64,000 nt of DNA. Source: Azospirillum sp. GTDB lineage: Bacteria > Pseudomonadota > Alphaproteobacteria > Azospirillales > Azospirillaceae. The position numbers were made by a program, and so were the translations under genes. The notes under the pieces are model-generated. The model saw nothing but the letters and a program-made list of their open reading frames with translations. It ran no database searches and was not told the DNA's origin. The stretch is from NCBI GenBank assembly GCA_016124535.1, contig WGNK01000004.1:1-64000 (forward strand). Direction: 5' to 3'. Shown here piece after piece: positions 44,933-53,424 of the stretch (positions within the stretch are counted from its first letter, which is position 1; each line of letters opens with the position of its first letter).

Positions 44933-45834
44933 CCATGACGATCCGGCTTGCAGCGCTCAGCGCCTTGATGATGTTCCTGGCCGTATCCTGGGCCCATGCC
45001 CAGGGCGTACCGATCGGTGGGCCCGGCGGTCCGATCGATGTCAGCGCCGACCAGGGCATCGAGTGGCACCAGGAGGTCAAGGCCTATGTCGCTCGCGGCA
45101 ATGCCAAGGCGGTTCGCGGCACTTCGACGATCACCGCCGATGTCTTGACCGCCTATTATCGGGAGGTCGAAGGCAAGGGTAGCGAAGTCTATCGCCTGGT
45201 TGGCGAGGGAAACGTCCATGTCTTTTCGCCGACTCAGGAGGTTTTTGGCGATCGGTCCGACTATGATATGGATCGAAAGATCGCGGTGATTACCGGCAAT
45301 GCTCTGCGGATGATCACGCAGACCGACACCGTGACCGCAAGGGATAGTTTGGAATACTACGAGGAAAAGCAATTGGCGGTGGCCCGCGGCAATGCCATCG
45401 CGGTCCGCAAGGATACCCAGATGCGCGCCGACACCCTGCTCGGGCTGTTTGTCAACGACAAAGACGGCAAGCAGGTGATGGACCGCCTCGACGGGGTCGG
45501 CAACGTCGTGGTGACGACCGCGACCGATATCGCCCGCGGGGAGCGCGCGATGTATTCGACCAAGACCAACGTCGCGGTGCTGACCGGCAATGTCCGGATC
45601 ACCCGCGGCGAAAACCAGATCAATGGCGATGCCGCCGAAATGAACATGACCACCAAGATCAACCGGGTGCTCAGCGCCGGTCAGCGCATCCAGGGCCTGC
45701 TGGTGTCGAACGAGGGCGCCCAGACGCCGGCCGAGGGCGCCAAGGCGCCGGCCGAGCGCCAGTCCGGCAGTGGCAAACCGGGAGCCGCCGCGCCGTCGCC
45801 CGCCGTTCCCCCGTCACCTGCCGCCGCGCGCTGA
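44929..45834 (+). CDS. lptA: LPS transport periplasmic bridge protein LptA
   Basis: 301 residues: a signal peptide (MTMTIRLAALSALMMFLAVSWAHA), then two OstA-like beta-jellyroll repeats (IDVSADQGIEWHQEVKAYVARGNAKAVRG; RDSLEYYEEKQLAVARGNAIAVR) and GNVRITRGENQINGD. LptA proteins polymerise to carry LPS across the periplasm. At 301 residues it is longer than E. coli LptA (185), with an added internal repeat and a Pro/Ala-rich tail of about 40 residues. Confidence 0.92.
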   Translation: MTMTIRLAALSALMMFLAVSWAHAQGVPIGGPGGPIDVSADQGIEWHQEVKAYVARGNAKAVRGTSTITADVLTAYYREVEGKGSEVYRLVGEGNVHVFSPTQEVFGDRSDYDMDRKIAVITGNALRMITQTDTVTARDSLEYYEEKQLAVARGNAIAVRKDTQMRADTLLGLFVNDKDGKQVMDRLDGVGNVVVTTATDIARGERAMYSTKTNVAVLTGNVRITRGENQINGDAAEMNMTTKINRVLSAGQRIQGLLVSNEGAQTPAEGAKAPAERQSGSGKPGAAAPSPAVPPSPAAAR

Positions 45835-45852
45835 GGCGGCCCGGAACATCCG

Positions 45853-46689
45853 ATGGCTTCGCGCATTACGCCGGTTACCCAGGCTGGGACCCAAGCCGGG
45901 ACCCAAGCTGCAGCGCCCTATCCGGGTGGTGCCGAAGGGGCTCTCTCGTCGAGTCGGCCGGGGGCCCTGACCGGCCTGCTCGCGCGCAATCTCGGCAAGC
46001 GCTTCAAACAGCGCCCGGTGGTGCGCGATGTCAGCCTGTCGGTCCAGCGCGGCGAGGCGGTCGGCCTGCTCGGCCCCAACGGTGCCGGCAAGACCACCTG
46101 CTTTTACATCATCACCGGCCTGATCGCTGCCGATGCCGGGATCATCTCGCTCGACGGCCAGGACATCACGCCCTTGCCGATGTACCGGCGGGCGCGGCTC
46201 GGCATTGGCTATCTGCCCCAGGAGGCCTCGATCTTCCGCGGCCTGACCGTCGAGGGCAACATCCGTTCGGTGCTGGAGGTGGTGGATCCCGACCGCGACA
46301 GCCGCGAGGTCAAGCTGGACGAACTGCTCGCCGAGTTTTCGATCTCGCACCTTCGGCGCACGCCCTCTCTGGCGCTGTCCGGCGGCGAGCGCCGGCGCGT
46401 CGAGATCGCCCGAGCGCTGGCCACCCAGCCCCATTTCATCCTGCTCGACGAACCGCTCGCCGGCATCGATCCGATCGCGGTCAACGATATCCGCGATCTC
46501 ATCGGTCATCTCCGCCACCGTGGCATCGGCGTTCTCATCACCGACCATAATGTCCGGGAAACGCTGGAAATCGTAGATCGGGCATACATCATGCATGATG
46601 GTATGGTACTCATGGAGGGTGCCCCCTCGGATATCGTCGCCCATGACGATGTTCGCCGGGTCTATCTGGGTGATCGATTCAACCTCTGA
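45853..46689 (+). CDS. lptB: LPS export ABC transporter ATPase LptB
   Basis: 278 residues. Walker [16 protein letters not shown] signature [15 protein letters not shown], Walker [14 protein letters not shown] and the switch His in [11 protein letters not shown] are all intact. LptB powers LPS extraction together with LptF and LptG, which are not in this window. The first 40 residues are a low-complexity extension absent from most LptB proteins; part is encoded by a 12-bp direct repeat (GGGACCCAAGC twice near 45887-45910). Confidence 0.96.
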   Translation: MASRITPVTQAGTQAGTQAAAPYPGGAEGALSSSRPGALTGLLARNLGKRFKQRPVVRDVSLSVQRGEAVGLLGPNGAGKTTCFYIITGLIAADAGIISLDGQDITPLPMYRRARLGIGYLPQEASIFRGLTVEGNIRSVLEVVDPDRDSREVKLDELLAEFSISHLRRTPSLALSGGERRRVEIARALATQPHFILLDEPLAGIDPIAVNDIRDLIGHLRHRGIGVLITDHNVRETLEIVDRAYIMHDGMVLMEGAPSDIVAHDDVRRVYLGDRFNL

Positions 46690-46701
46690 CGAGGCGAGTT
46701 C

Positions 46702-48255
46702 ATGGCGCTTTCCCAACGCCTCGATTTGAGACAATCTCAGTCGTTGGTGATGACGCCGCAGTTGCAGCAGGCGATCAAACTGCTGCAACTGTCCAATCTG
46801 GAACTGTCCGACTTCATCGATCGCGAGATTGAACAGAACCCGCTTCTGGAGCGCGAGGACAGCGAGCCTTATTCCAACGGCGAGATCGATCCCAAGCAGT
46901 CCGCCGATTTTACCCCGGCCGAACCGGTGTCCGCGGTCGCCGAGGCCGACCTGGGGGTTCGCGATTGCCACGACCTCGCCATGTCCGACGTGCTGCCAAC
47001 CGGTGCCGAAGCGCCGCTGGATACCGATTTCGAAAACGTCTGGACCAATGGCAGCGCGGTCGATGAACCGGGCGAAGGTGGCGGCGAGGCGTTCGGACAA
47101 TGGTCGGGGCAGGGCGGCCGCAGCGGCTTCGACGACGACGATCCCAATCTCGAGCAGACCCTGTCGGGTGCGACCACGCTGCGCGACCACCTGATCGGGC
47201 AGCTGAACTGCGACATCGGCGACGCCGGCGACCGCCTGATCGGACTGGCGCTGATTGATCTGCTCGACGAGGCCGGCTACCTCAGCACCGATCTGGCGAC
47301 GGTCGCGGAACTGCTGTCGTGCGAGGTCGAACGGGTCCAGGCCGTGCTCAAAGCGCTGCAGCGCTTCGACCCGTCGGGGGTGTTCGCCCGCTCGCTGTCG
47401 GAATGCCTGGCGATTCAGCTGCGCGAGCGCAACCGGCTCGACCCGGCGATGCAGGCGCTGCTCGACCATCTCGACCTGCTGGCCGCGCGCAACCTCCCGG
47501 CGCTGATCCGGGTCTGCGGCGTCGATGCCGAGGATCTGGCGGAAATGGTCGGAGAGATCAGGGCGCTGGATCCCAAGCCGGCGCTGGCTTTCGATCACAC
47601 CCCGGCGCAATTGGTCACCCCGGACATCCTGATGCGCCCGGCCCAGGGCGGCGGCTGGATCATCGACCTCAACCCCGACACCCTGCCGCGGGTGCTGATC
47701 AACCACCGCTATTTTACCCGGGTCAGCGGCGAGGTGCGCAAAAAGGCCGAGAAGGACTACTTGACCGAACGCTTCAACTCGGCCAATTGGTTAGTAAAGT
47801 CGCTCCATCAGCGGGCGACCACCATTCTCAAAGTTGCCAGTGAAATCGTGCGCCAGCAGGATGCTTTCTTCATCCACGGCATCCAGCACCTCAAGCCGTT
47901 GATCCTGCGCAATATTGCCGAGGCGATCGGGATGCATGAATCGACGGTCAGCCGGGTCACCACCAACAAGTTCATGGCGACGTCGCGCGGCGTGTTCGAG
48001 CTGAAGTACTTCTTCACCTCGGCGATTCCCGGCGCCGACGGCCATGCCAACCATTCTGCGGAGGCAGTGCGGTTTCGGATCAAGGCCTTGATCGACGACG
48101 AGCCGGCTGATGCCGTGCTGTCCGACGACCGCATCGTCGAGATCCTGCGGGCAGACGGCATCGAGATTGCGCGGCGCACCGTTGCCAAGTATCGTGAGGC
48201 CATGCGCATCCCCTCGTCGGTTCAACGGCGGCGGGAAAAGTCGATGAAACTCTGA
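46702..48255 (+). CDS. rpoN: RNA polymerase sigma-54 factor RpoN
   Basis: 517 residues. Region I (LDLRQSQSLVMTPQLQQAIKLLQLSNLELSDFI) binds activators. An acidic region II of about 100 residues follows, then the core-binding region, the helix-turn-helix IGMHESTVSRVTTNKFM, and the RpoN box ARRTVAKYREAMRIP near the C-terminus, which contacts the -24 element. It is 12 bp downstream of lptB. Activator and target genes are not identifiable here. Confidence 0.97.
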   Translation: MALSQRLDLRQSQSLVMTPQLQQAIKLLQLSNLELSDFIDREIEQNPLLEREDSEPYSNGEIDPKQSADFTPAEPVSAVAEADLGVRDCHDLAMSDVLPTGAEAPLDTDFENVWTNGSAVDEPGEGGGEAFGQWSGQGGRSGFDDDDPNLEQTLSGATTLRDHLIGQLNCDIGDAGDRLIGLALIDLLDEAGYLSTDLATVAELLSCEVERVQAVLKALQRFDPSGVFARSLSECLAIQLRERNRLDPAMQALLDHLDLLAARNLPALIRVCGVDAEDLAEMVGEIRALDPKPALAFDHTPAQLVTPDILMRPAQGGGWIIDLNPDTLPRVLINHRYFTRVSGEVRKKAEKDYLTERFNSANWLVKSLHQRATTILKVASEIVRQQDAFFIHGIQHLKPLILRNIAEAIGMHESTVSRVTTNKFMATSRGVFELKYFFTSAIPGADGHANHSAEAVRFRIKALIDDEPADAVLSDDRIVEILRADGIEIARRTVAKYREAMRIPSSVQRRREKSMKL

Positions 48256-48320
48256 GTGCTCGCCGGTTTCGCGGGAGGTCGTCCGGTAGCAGCGGGGGAC
48301 CCGAAGCTAGCCGGGGTTGC

Positions 48321-48350
48321 TTGACAAACCGACACGGGGGCTCCTATTTT
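48321..48350 (+). promoter_or_regulatory. Sigma-70 promoter for hpf
   Basis: Perfect TTGACA (48321-48326), an 18-base spacer and TATTTT (48345-48350), about 70 bp before the hpf start. It suggests that hpf and ptsN can be expressed independently of the rpoN transcript. Confidence 0.65.
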
Positions 48351-48421
48351 TCCGGTCCGCTCGAAGCCCCGGTCGCTCCATCAACCCTCTGCGGATCGCT
48401 TAAGTCCGGACAAAGTCAATC

Positions 48422-49054
48422 ATGCACCTCTCCGTAAAAGGCAAACAACTTGACGTCGGCGACGCGTTGCGCGGCCATGTCGGCGACAGCCTGAAGGGCA
48501 TTGTCGCCAAATATTTCGGCCGGCCGATCGAAGCCAACGTCGTGTTTTCGCGCCAGGCCCACCTGTTCCGCGCCGATATTTCCGTCCATGTCGGGCGCGG
48601 CATCGTGGTGCAGAGCAATGCCGAGGCCGACGAGCCTTATCCGGCTTTCGATACCGCCTGCGACAAAATCGCCAAGCGTCTGCGCCGCTACAAGCGCCGC
48701 CTCAAGGACCATCATGGTGACGACGGCCGGGAGTCGGTGCCGGCCAGCCAGTATATCCTGGAGCGCGAGCCGGACGTCGGCCACGACGATGACACCCACG
48801 ACGAGGTCACCGAGTTCGAAAGCGACGCGCCACCGGTGGTGATTGCCGAGATGACCACGGCGATCGAAACCCTGACGGTCAGCGAGGCGGTGATGCGGAT
48901 GGAGTTGGCCGATCTGCCGGCTCTGATGTTCCACAACCGTGCCCATGGCGGCCTGAACATGGTATACCGCCGCCACGACGGCCATGTCGGATGGGTCGAT
49001 CCCCTGGGGGCCAAGACTGGCAGCCCGAATGGCGGCAGGGAGTCCGAGGCTTGA
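48422..49054 (+). CDS. hpf: Long-form ribosome hibernation promoting factor
   Basis: 210 residues. The N-terminal S30AE domain (MHLSVKGKQLDVGDALRGHVGDSLKG, ending near CDKIAKRLRRYKRRLKDH) blocks the decoding site. A 55-residue linker joins the C-terminal dimerisation domain (TLTVSEAVMRMELADLPALMFHNRAHGGLNMVYRRHDGHVGWVDP). Both domains are needed for 100S ribosome dimers in stationary phase. It follows rpoN and precedes ptsN, the normal order. Confidence 0.94.
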   Translation: MHLSVKGKQLDVGDALRGHVGDSLKGIVAKYFGRPIEANVVFSRQAHLFRADISVHVGRGIVVQSNAEADEPYPAFDTACDKIAKRLRRYKRRLKDHHGDDGRESVPASQYILEREPDVGHDDDTHDEVTEFESDAPPVVIAEMTTAIETLTVSEAVMRMELADLPALMFHNRAHGGLNMVYRRHDGHVGWVDPLGAKTGSPNGGRESEA

Positions 49055-49090
49055 CCTGCGGCGCTCTTCGGACAACGATGCCGACCTGTC

Positions 49091-49549
49091 ATGCATGAAC
49101 TGATCACGCCCGGGGGCATCATCGCCAACCTCAAGGCCAGCAGCAAGAAGCAGGCCCTGCAGGAGCTTGCCCGCAAGGCCGCCGAAGTGACCGGTCAGCA
49201 CGAGCGGGCGATTTTCGACGTCCTGCTGGAGCGCGAACGCCTGGGCACCACCGGCGTCGGCCATGGCATCGCAATTCCCCACGGCAAGCTGTCCAGCCTG
49301 GATCGGGTCTATGGCCTGTTCGCCAGGCTGGAGCGGCCGATCGACTTCGATGCGATCGACGAGCAGCCGGTGGATCTGATGTTCCTGCTGCTCGCACCGG
49401 AGCAGGCGGGGGCCGATCACTTGAAGGCCCTGGCGCGGGTGTCCAGGCTGCTGCGCGACAGCTCGGTCTGCGACAAGCTGAGGGGCTGCGACAAGGCCGA
49501 TGCCATCTATGCCCTCCTGACCGAAACCGAGGCCAGCAACGCCGCTTGA
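49091..49549 (+). CDS. ptsN: PTS IIA-like nitrogen regulatory protein PtsN
   Basis: 152 residues. The phospho-acceptor is His64 in GIAIPHGKL, and the whole is a single EIIA-Ntr domain (ALQELARKAAEVTG; DLMFLLLAPEQAGADHLKALARVSRLLRD). It belongs to the nitrogen-type phosphorelay that affects potassium transport and sigma-54-related functions. The upstream kinase PtsP and the NPr protein are not in the window. Confidence 0.95.
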   Translation: MHELITPGGIIANLKASSKKQALQELARKAAEVTGQHERAIFDVLLERERLGTTGVGHGIAIPHGKLSSLDRVYGLFARLERPIDFDAIDEQPVDLMFLLLAPEQAGADHLKALARVSRLLRDSSVCDKLRGCDKADAIYALLTETEASNAA

Positions 49550-49601
49550 GGCCGGACCTCGGACGGCGCTTGGGCTTGGACCTCGATCCGGGATCGTTCC
49601 C

Positions 49602-50795
49602 ATGCCGGGGAGCCTGCGACAGCGGGGCCAGCCCATGCCCGTATCCGGGAGCCTATCCGCCGAGACCCCGCCGGGGGCCGCTGCCGAGCCGGAGCGGTCG
49701 ACGGGCATTTTGCCGTCCCAGGCGCTGCGCGAGGCGATCGCGGCCGGCGAAATCAAGGCGGCGCAGGTGATCGGCGAGGACCAGATCCAGCCGGCCAGCC
49801 TCGACCTGCGGGTCGGTGAGGTCGCCTGGCGGGTCCAGGCCAGCTTCCTGCCCGGGCGCCGTGCGACGGTGCAGGAAAAGCTCGACCAGCTGGTGATGCA
49901 TCGGGTCGATCTGACCCAGGGTGCCGTACTGGAGCGTCACTGCGTCTATATCGTGCCGTTGCTGGAGAGCCTGGCCTTGCGCAAGCGCTGCAGTGCCGCC
50001 GGCAATCCTAAGAGTTCCACCGGCCGGCTCGATGTGTTTGCCCGGCTGATCACCGATCATGGCGAGGAGTTCGACCGCGTCCGCGAGGGCTACCGCGGAC
50101 CGCTCTATGCCGAGATTTCGCCGCGCACCTTCAGCATTCTGGTCAGGACCGGTGCTCGCCTGACCCAACTGCGGTTGCGTCGGGGCTCGCCGGTGTTTAC
50201 CGACACCCATACCCGGCGCCTCAACGAGCAGATTCAACTGATCGATGCCGAGCGCGGCGCCGACAGCGTGATCGACCGCGGCGTCCGCTTCACCGTCGAT
50301 ACCAGGGGCGACCCGGCCAACGGGCTGGTCGGCTACCGCGCCCGCCGTCACACCGGCTTGATCGACATCGAGAAGATCGGCTGCTACGAGCCGCTCGATT
50401 TCTGGGAGCCGTTGCCCGCCCGACCCGGCCGCGGCATCATCCTCGACCCCGACCAGTTCTATATCCTGGCCTCGACCGAAGCGGTGACGGTGCCGGCCGA
50501 CCACGCCGCCGAGATGCTGGCCTACGATACCTCGGTCGGAGAGTTCCGCGTGCACTATGCCGGGTTTTTCGACCCAGGCTTCGGGCTCGCCGAATCCGGC
50601 GGCAGCGGCAGCCGGGCGGTGCTCGAGGTGCGGTCCCACGAGGTGCCGTTCCTGATCGGCGACGGTCAAGTGGTCGGGCGGCTGGTCTACGAGCCGCTGC
50701 TCGCCCGTCCGGACAAGCTTTACGGCACGGGTATCGGTTCGAACTACCAGCGCCAGACCCTGGCGCTCGGCAAGCAGTTCAAGCGCAGCCGTTAG
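49602..50795 (+). CDS. dcd: 2'-deoxycytidine 5'-triphosphate deaminase, double-length alphaproteobacterial form
   Basis: 397 residues; ATG 49635 would give 386 and is about as likely. The family core begins at GILPSQALREAIAAGEI. The first half has the Dcd motifs QIQPASLDLRVG and SSTGRLDVFARLI; the second half is a related beta-rich domain (SEHVPF-like SHEVPFLIGDGQVVGRLVYE). Canonical Dcd is about 190 residues, so this form has two Dcd/dUTPase-like units in one chain. It supplies dUMP precursors for thymidylate. Confidence 0.88.
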   Translation: MPGSLRQRGQPMPVSGSLSAETPPGAAAEPERSTGILPSQALREAIAAGEIKAAQVIGEDQIQPASLDLRVGEVAWRVQASFLPGRRATVQEKLDQLVMHRVDLTQGAVLERHCVYIVPLLESLALRKRCSAAGNPKSSTGRLDVFARLITDHGEEFDRVREGYRGPLYAEISPRTFSILVRTGARLTQLRLRRGSPVFTDTHTRRLNEQIQLIDAERGADSVIDRGVRFTVDTRGDPANGLVGYRARRHTGLIDIEKIGCYEPLDFWEPLPARPGRGIILDPDQFYILASTEAVTVPADHAAEMLAYDTSVGEFRVHYAGFFDPGFGLAESGGSGSRAVLEVRSHEVPFLIGDGQVVGRLVYEPLLARPDKLYGTGIGSNYQRQTLALGKQFKRSR

Positions 50796-50807
50796 CCGGC
50801 GGAGGCG

Positions 50808-50824
50808 GTCAGGTGTGACCTGAC
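50808..50824. terminator. Small perfect hairpin between dcd and the small membrane gene
   Basis: GTCAGGT and ACCTGAC form a 7-bp stem around a 3-base loop. It includes the last codons of the minus-strand gene and lies 12 bp after the dcd stop. No T-run follows, so a terminator role is tentative. Confidence 0.35.
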
Positions 50825-50988
50825 GGGCCCGACGAGCGGCGACTGACGAACACCAGCAGCCCGACCGCGGCGGCCAGGATCGTGGCCATGAAGATATAGA
50901 AGGCCAAGGAGTTGCCAACCGTCATGGTGCCCAGAAGCACCATGAACAAACTCCAGACCCCCATCAGGACGATGGTGCGTGCCGACAT
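50809..50988 (-). CDS. Small two-helix membrane protein
   Basis: 59 residues from ATG 50988; a TTG at 51063 would add 25 polar residues. Two hydrophobic helices (TIVLMGVWSLFMVLLGTMTVG; LAFYIFMATILAAAVGLLVFV) and a short basic tail (SRRSSGPSGHT). I do not recognise the family. It stands alone between dcd and yajQ. Confidence 0.5.
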   Translation of the reverse strand: MSARTIVLMGVWSLFMVLLGTMTVGNSLAFYIFMATILAAAVGLLVFVSRRSSGPSGHT

Positions 50989-51267
50989 CGAAACGACCCG
51001 ACTTTCGTTGATTGGTTCGTTTTTGATCTTTTCAGGGAAGATGCGCCCGTCGGTGCCGGGCAAAAGCGTGGCACGCTGTCACAGGCCGCCGCCCGGCAAT
51101 CGAATCGTCGGGGTGGCGCGCGAAACCCGCGCTGCGACCTTTTCGCACGGGCGTCGCCATACGATGGAATGGAATGCGGAATGGGAAATGCGGCGGAATC
51201 GGCTGCGGCCGTCGTCGGTGGGGCATCGGCCCTCGAACCGCCGCGGCCGGGCGGTGGCCGCCGCCGC

Positions 51268-51753
51268 TCAGTCCCGGAAGTTGGAGTATTGCAGGGGTTG
51301 TTCGACGCCCAGCCCCTTGACCAGCGCGATGGTGGCCTGAAGATCGTCGATTTTCTTGGCCGAGACCCGCAGCTCGTCGCCCTGGATCGCGACCTGGACC
51401 TTCATCTTGCTGTCCTTGACCGCCTTGACGATGCGCTTGGCCAGGTCCTTGTCGACACCCTGCTTGACCGTCACGCTCTGGCGCACCGATTGGCCCGCGG
51501 CCTTTTCGACCTTTCCGAAGTCGAGTGCTCCCGGGTCGAGCTTGCGCCGGGTCAGGTGGACCCGCAGCAGCTCGTGCATCTGCTTTAGTTTGAGATCGTC
51601 GTCGGCGTTGATGGTCAGCACGGCCTCGGCGCGGTCAATCGTGCATTTGGCGCCCTTGAAGTCGAAGCGCTGGGTGAGTTCGCGCTTGATCCCATCGAGA
51701 GCGTTGTCGACCTCGTTGAGATCGGTCTTGGACACGATGTCGAAGGTCGGCAT
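51268..51753 (-). CDS. yajQ: YajQ-family nucleotide-binding protein
   Basis: 161 residues from ATG 51753, with GGAG at 9 bases. The family opening MPTFDIVSKTDLNEVDNALDGIKRELTQRFDFKGAKCTI and the ending LVKGLGVEQPLQYSNFRD are clear. Two ferredoxin-like subdomains are expected. Some homologues bind cyclic di-GMP and affect transcription; others were reported to bind nucleotides or RNA, so the ligand here is unsettled. Confidence 0.95.
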   Translation of the reverse strand: MPTFDIVSKTDLNEVDNALDGIKRELTQRFDFKGAKCTIDRAEAVLTINADDDLKLKQMHELLRVHLTRRKLDPGALDFGKVEKAAGQSVRQSVTVKQGVDKDLAKRIVKAVKDSKMKVQVAIQGDELRVSAKKIDDLQATIALVKGLGVEQPLQYSNFRD

Positions 51754-51865
51754 GGCCGGAAGCTCCCCCTGGTGGCGCGGTTTCGGCCAATCTAACACGA
51801 TCCCGGCCGGATCGCTGACGTCGTCGAAGGCGCGCCAGGCGGATTCCATCGCCCGGTATCCACAG

Positions 51866-53107
51866 TCACGGCGGGGCCGTCGATCGGTCGGCATCGGCCC
51901 GGTGCGTCGATGCTGCACCCTCGTCCGACGTCTGGTCCGCCGGGGGCGCGGCGGGCGGTGCTGGGGCGGCGTTCCGGCGGTTGCGGGCCTGACTGAGGCG
52001 GACGGCGTCCGGGGGCAGGCGCGCGGCATAGGCCCCGCCATCGCGCAGCCAGACACCGTCGTCGACCACCGGCCCGACCGGCCAGCGGCGGCGGCGGAAC
52101 CGGTTGGGGCGCCAGGACCATCGTCCCTTTTCCCAATGCGGCTTCGGGACATATTCGAGCAGCCGCCACCACGGCGTCATCGGGTCATGGGCCGGGGCCT
52201 GGGGATCAGGCCGGGCATAACGATCACCGGTTTGGCCGAGCATCCGCGCGACTTTCGCGTCGTCGAGCGCCAGCCCGGCCGCGGCGGCCTCGTCGAGCAT
52301 CCATTTCAGGGCTATCTTCGACAGCCCGCTCTCGGGCTCGGGATGCCCGCCGCCGACATCGCCATGGTCGCCGGGAAACCAGACCTCCAGCAGGTCTTTC
52401 GGGCCTTGCCTGGCCGGATCGGCCGACGGCTGCCACAGATTGGTGCGGAAAAAGGCCCGGTTCTCGTCGATCGATACCGCGTGGCGGCCAATCGCGATGC
52501 CGGGATTATTGGCGGTGTAGGGCAGCCTCACCGGATTGCTGAACCAGCCGACCGAACTCACGGTGTCCCAAACACCGACGAAGTGTGGTGCGCAGGGCCG
52601 CGAAAAGGTTGCTTTGAAATCGCGCGCCAGCTGGAAATAATCCTGAATATCGGGATCGGACAGCGGCCGCTTGTCGCCGCTTCGCTGCAGATTGACGATC
52701 CGCCACATCATCCGGACGGCATGGGGGACCAGCCTGACGTTTTCCGAGGGCACCAGGCCATACATATGGAGCAGTGAGGCGATGGCGCGGACGGTATAGG
52801 CGCCGCGGCTGAATCCGAACAGGTACAGCCGATCCCCCGGCTCGAAGTTTCGGCAGATGAAGATGCAGGCGTCACTGATGTCGTCGCGCAGACCATAGCC
52901 CATGGCCAGGCCGGCAACCTGAGCGATCCTCGCGCCGACCGCGGTCGCAAATCCGGGCGGTGCCATGCTGCCGACACCGGGCTGGTAGTAGCAGGCCTGG
53001 ACAATCGGGTCCTTGACCAGAGTAAAGAAGAGCTTGACGACATTCGTGCGATTTTTTTTGAATTCATTGGAGGTGCCGTCACAGCATACGACAATATTCT
53101 TCGGCAT
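51866..53107 (-). CDS. DUF2235 alpha/beta hydrolase (Tle1-like phospholipase fold)
   Basis: 413 residues from ATG 53107, with AGGGGA at 8 bases; ATG 53113 is in frame. The opening KNIVVCCDGTSNEFKKNRTNV, the nucleophile elbow LFGFSRGAYTVRA and DVGGGHPE with an acidic/His pair match DUF2235, the family that includes the Tle1 phospholipase effectors of type VI secretion. The C-terminal 90 residues are Arg/Pro/Ala-rich and look disordered. No signal peptide, immunity gene or VgrG gene lies nearby, so a housekeeping or stress lipase is as likely as an effector. Confidence 0.85.
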   Translation of the reverse strand: MPKNIVVCCDGTSNEFKKNRTNVVKLFFTLVKDPIVQACYYQPGVGSMAPPGFATAVGARIAQVAGLAMGYGLRDDISDACIFICRNFEPGDRLYLFGFSRGAYTVRAIASLLHMYGLVPSENVRLVPHAVRMMWRIVNLQRSGDKRPLSDPDIQDYFQLARDFKATFSRPCAPHFVGVWDTVSSVGWFSNPVRLPYTANNPGIAIGRHAVSIDENRAFFRTNLWQPSADPARQGPKDLLEVWFPGDHGDVGGGHPEPESGLSKIALKWMLDEAAAAGLALDDAKVARMLGQTGDRYARPDPQAPAHDPMTPWWRLLEYVPKPHWEKGRWSWRPNRFRRRRWPVGPVVDDGVWLRDGGAYAARLPPDAVRLSQARNRRNAAPAPPAAPPADQTSDEGAASTHRADADRSTAPP

Positions 53108-53357
53108 GGGCATCGTCCCCTGAACGCGGCCACTCAGCTGGCGGTCTCGATTGCCGTCCCACCGCAGCGCTGTCCGGCGCCAGGCCGGTCCGTCCGGCAC
53201 GCCGAGATTGAGTATACTGAGCATATATTAACGTGCGCGCTGGTGCAACCTCGCTGGCGTGGCCACCGGTTCTGCCGTCTGCCGGCGGTTCGAGCGGGCC
53301 ACTGTTTCGGGGCACTCCTCTCGCAGCGTGCCCCCGTGCAACCCGAGCGGGTCCTGC

Positions 53358-53396
53358 GCAAAAGAAAAGGGCGGCGACACCTGGGTGTCGCCGCCC
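53358..53396 (-). terminator. Strong Rho-independent terminator of the methylmalonyl-CoA decarboxylase operon
   Basis: On the minus strand a 13-bp GC-rich stem (53396-53384 with 53381-53369; GGGCGGCGACACC and its complement) is followed by TTTTCTTTT. It lies 29 bp after the mmdB stop. Confidence 0.93.
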
Positions 53397-53424
53397 TCAA
53401 TGGGGGAACCGGTTTGGTTGGGGA

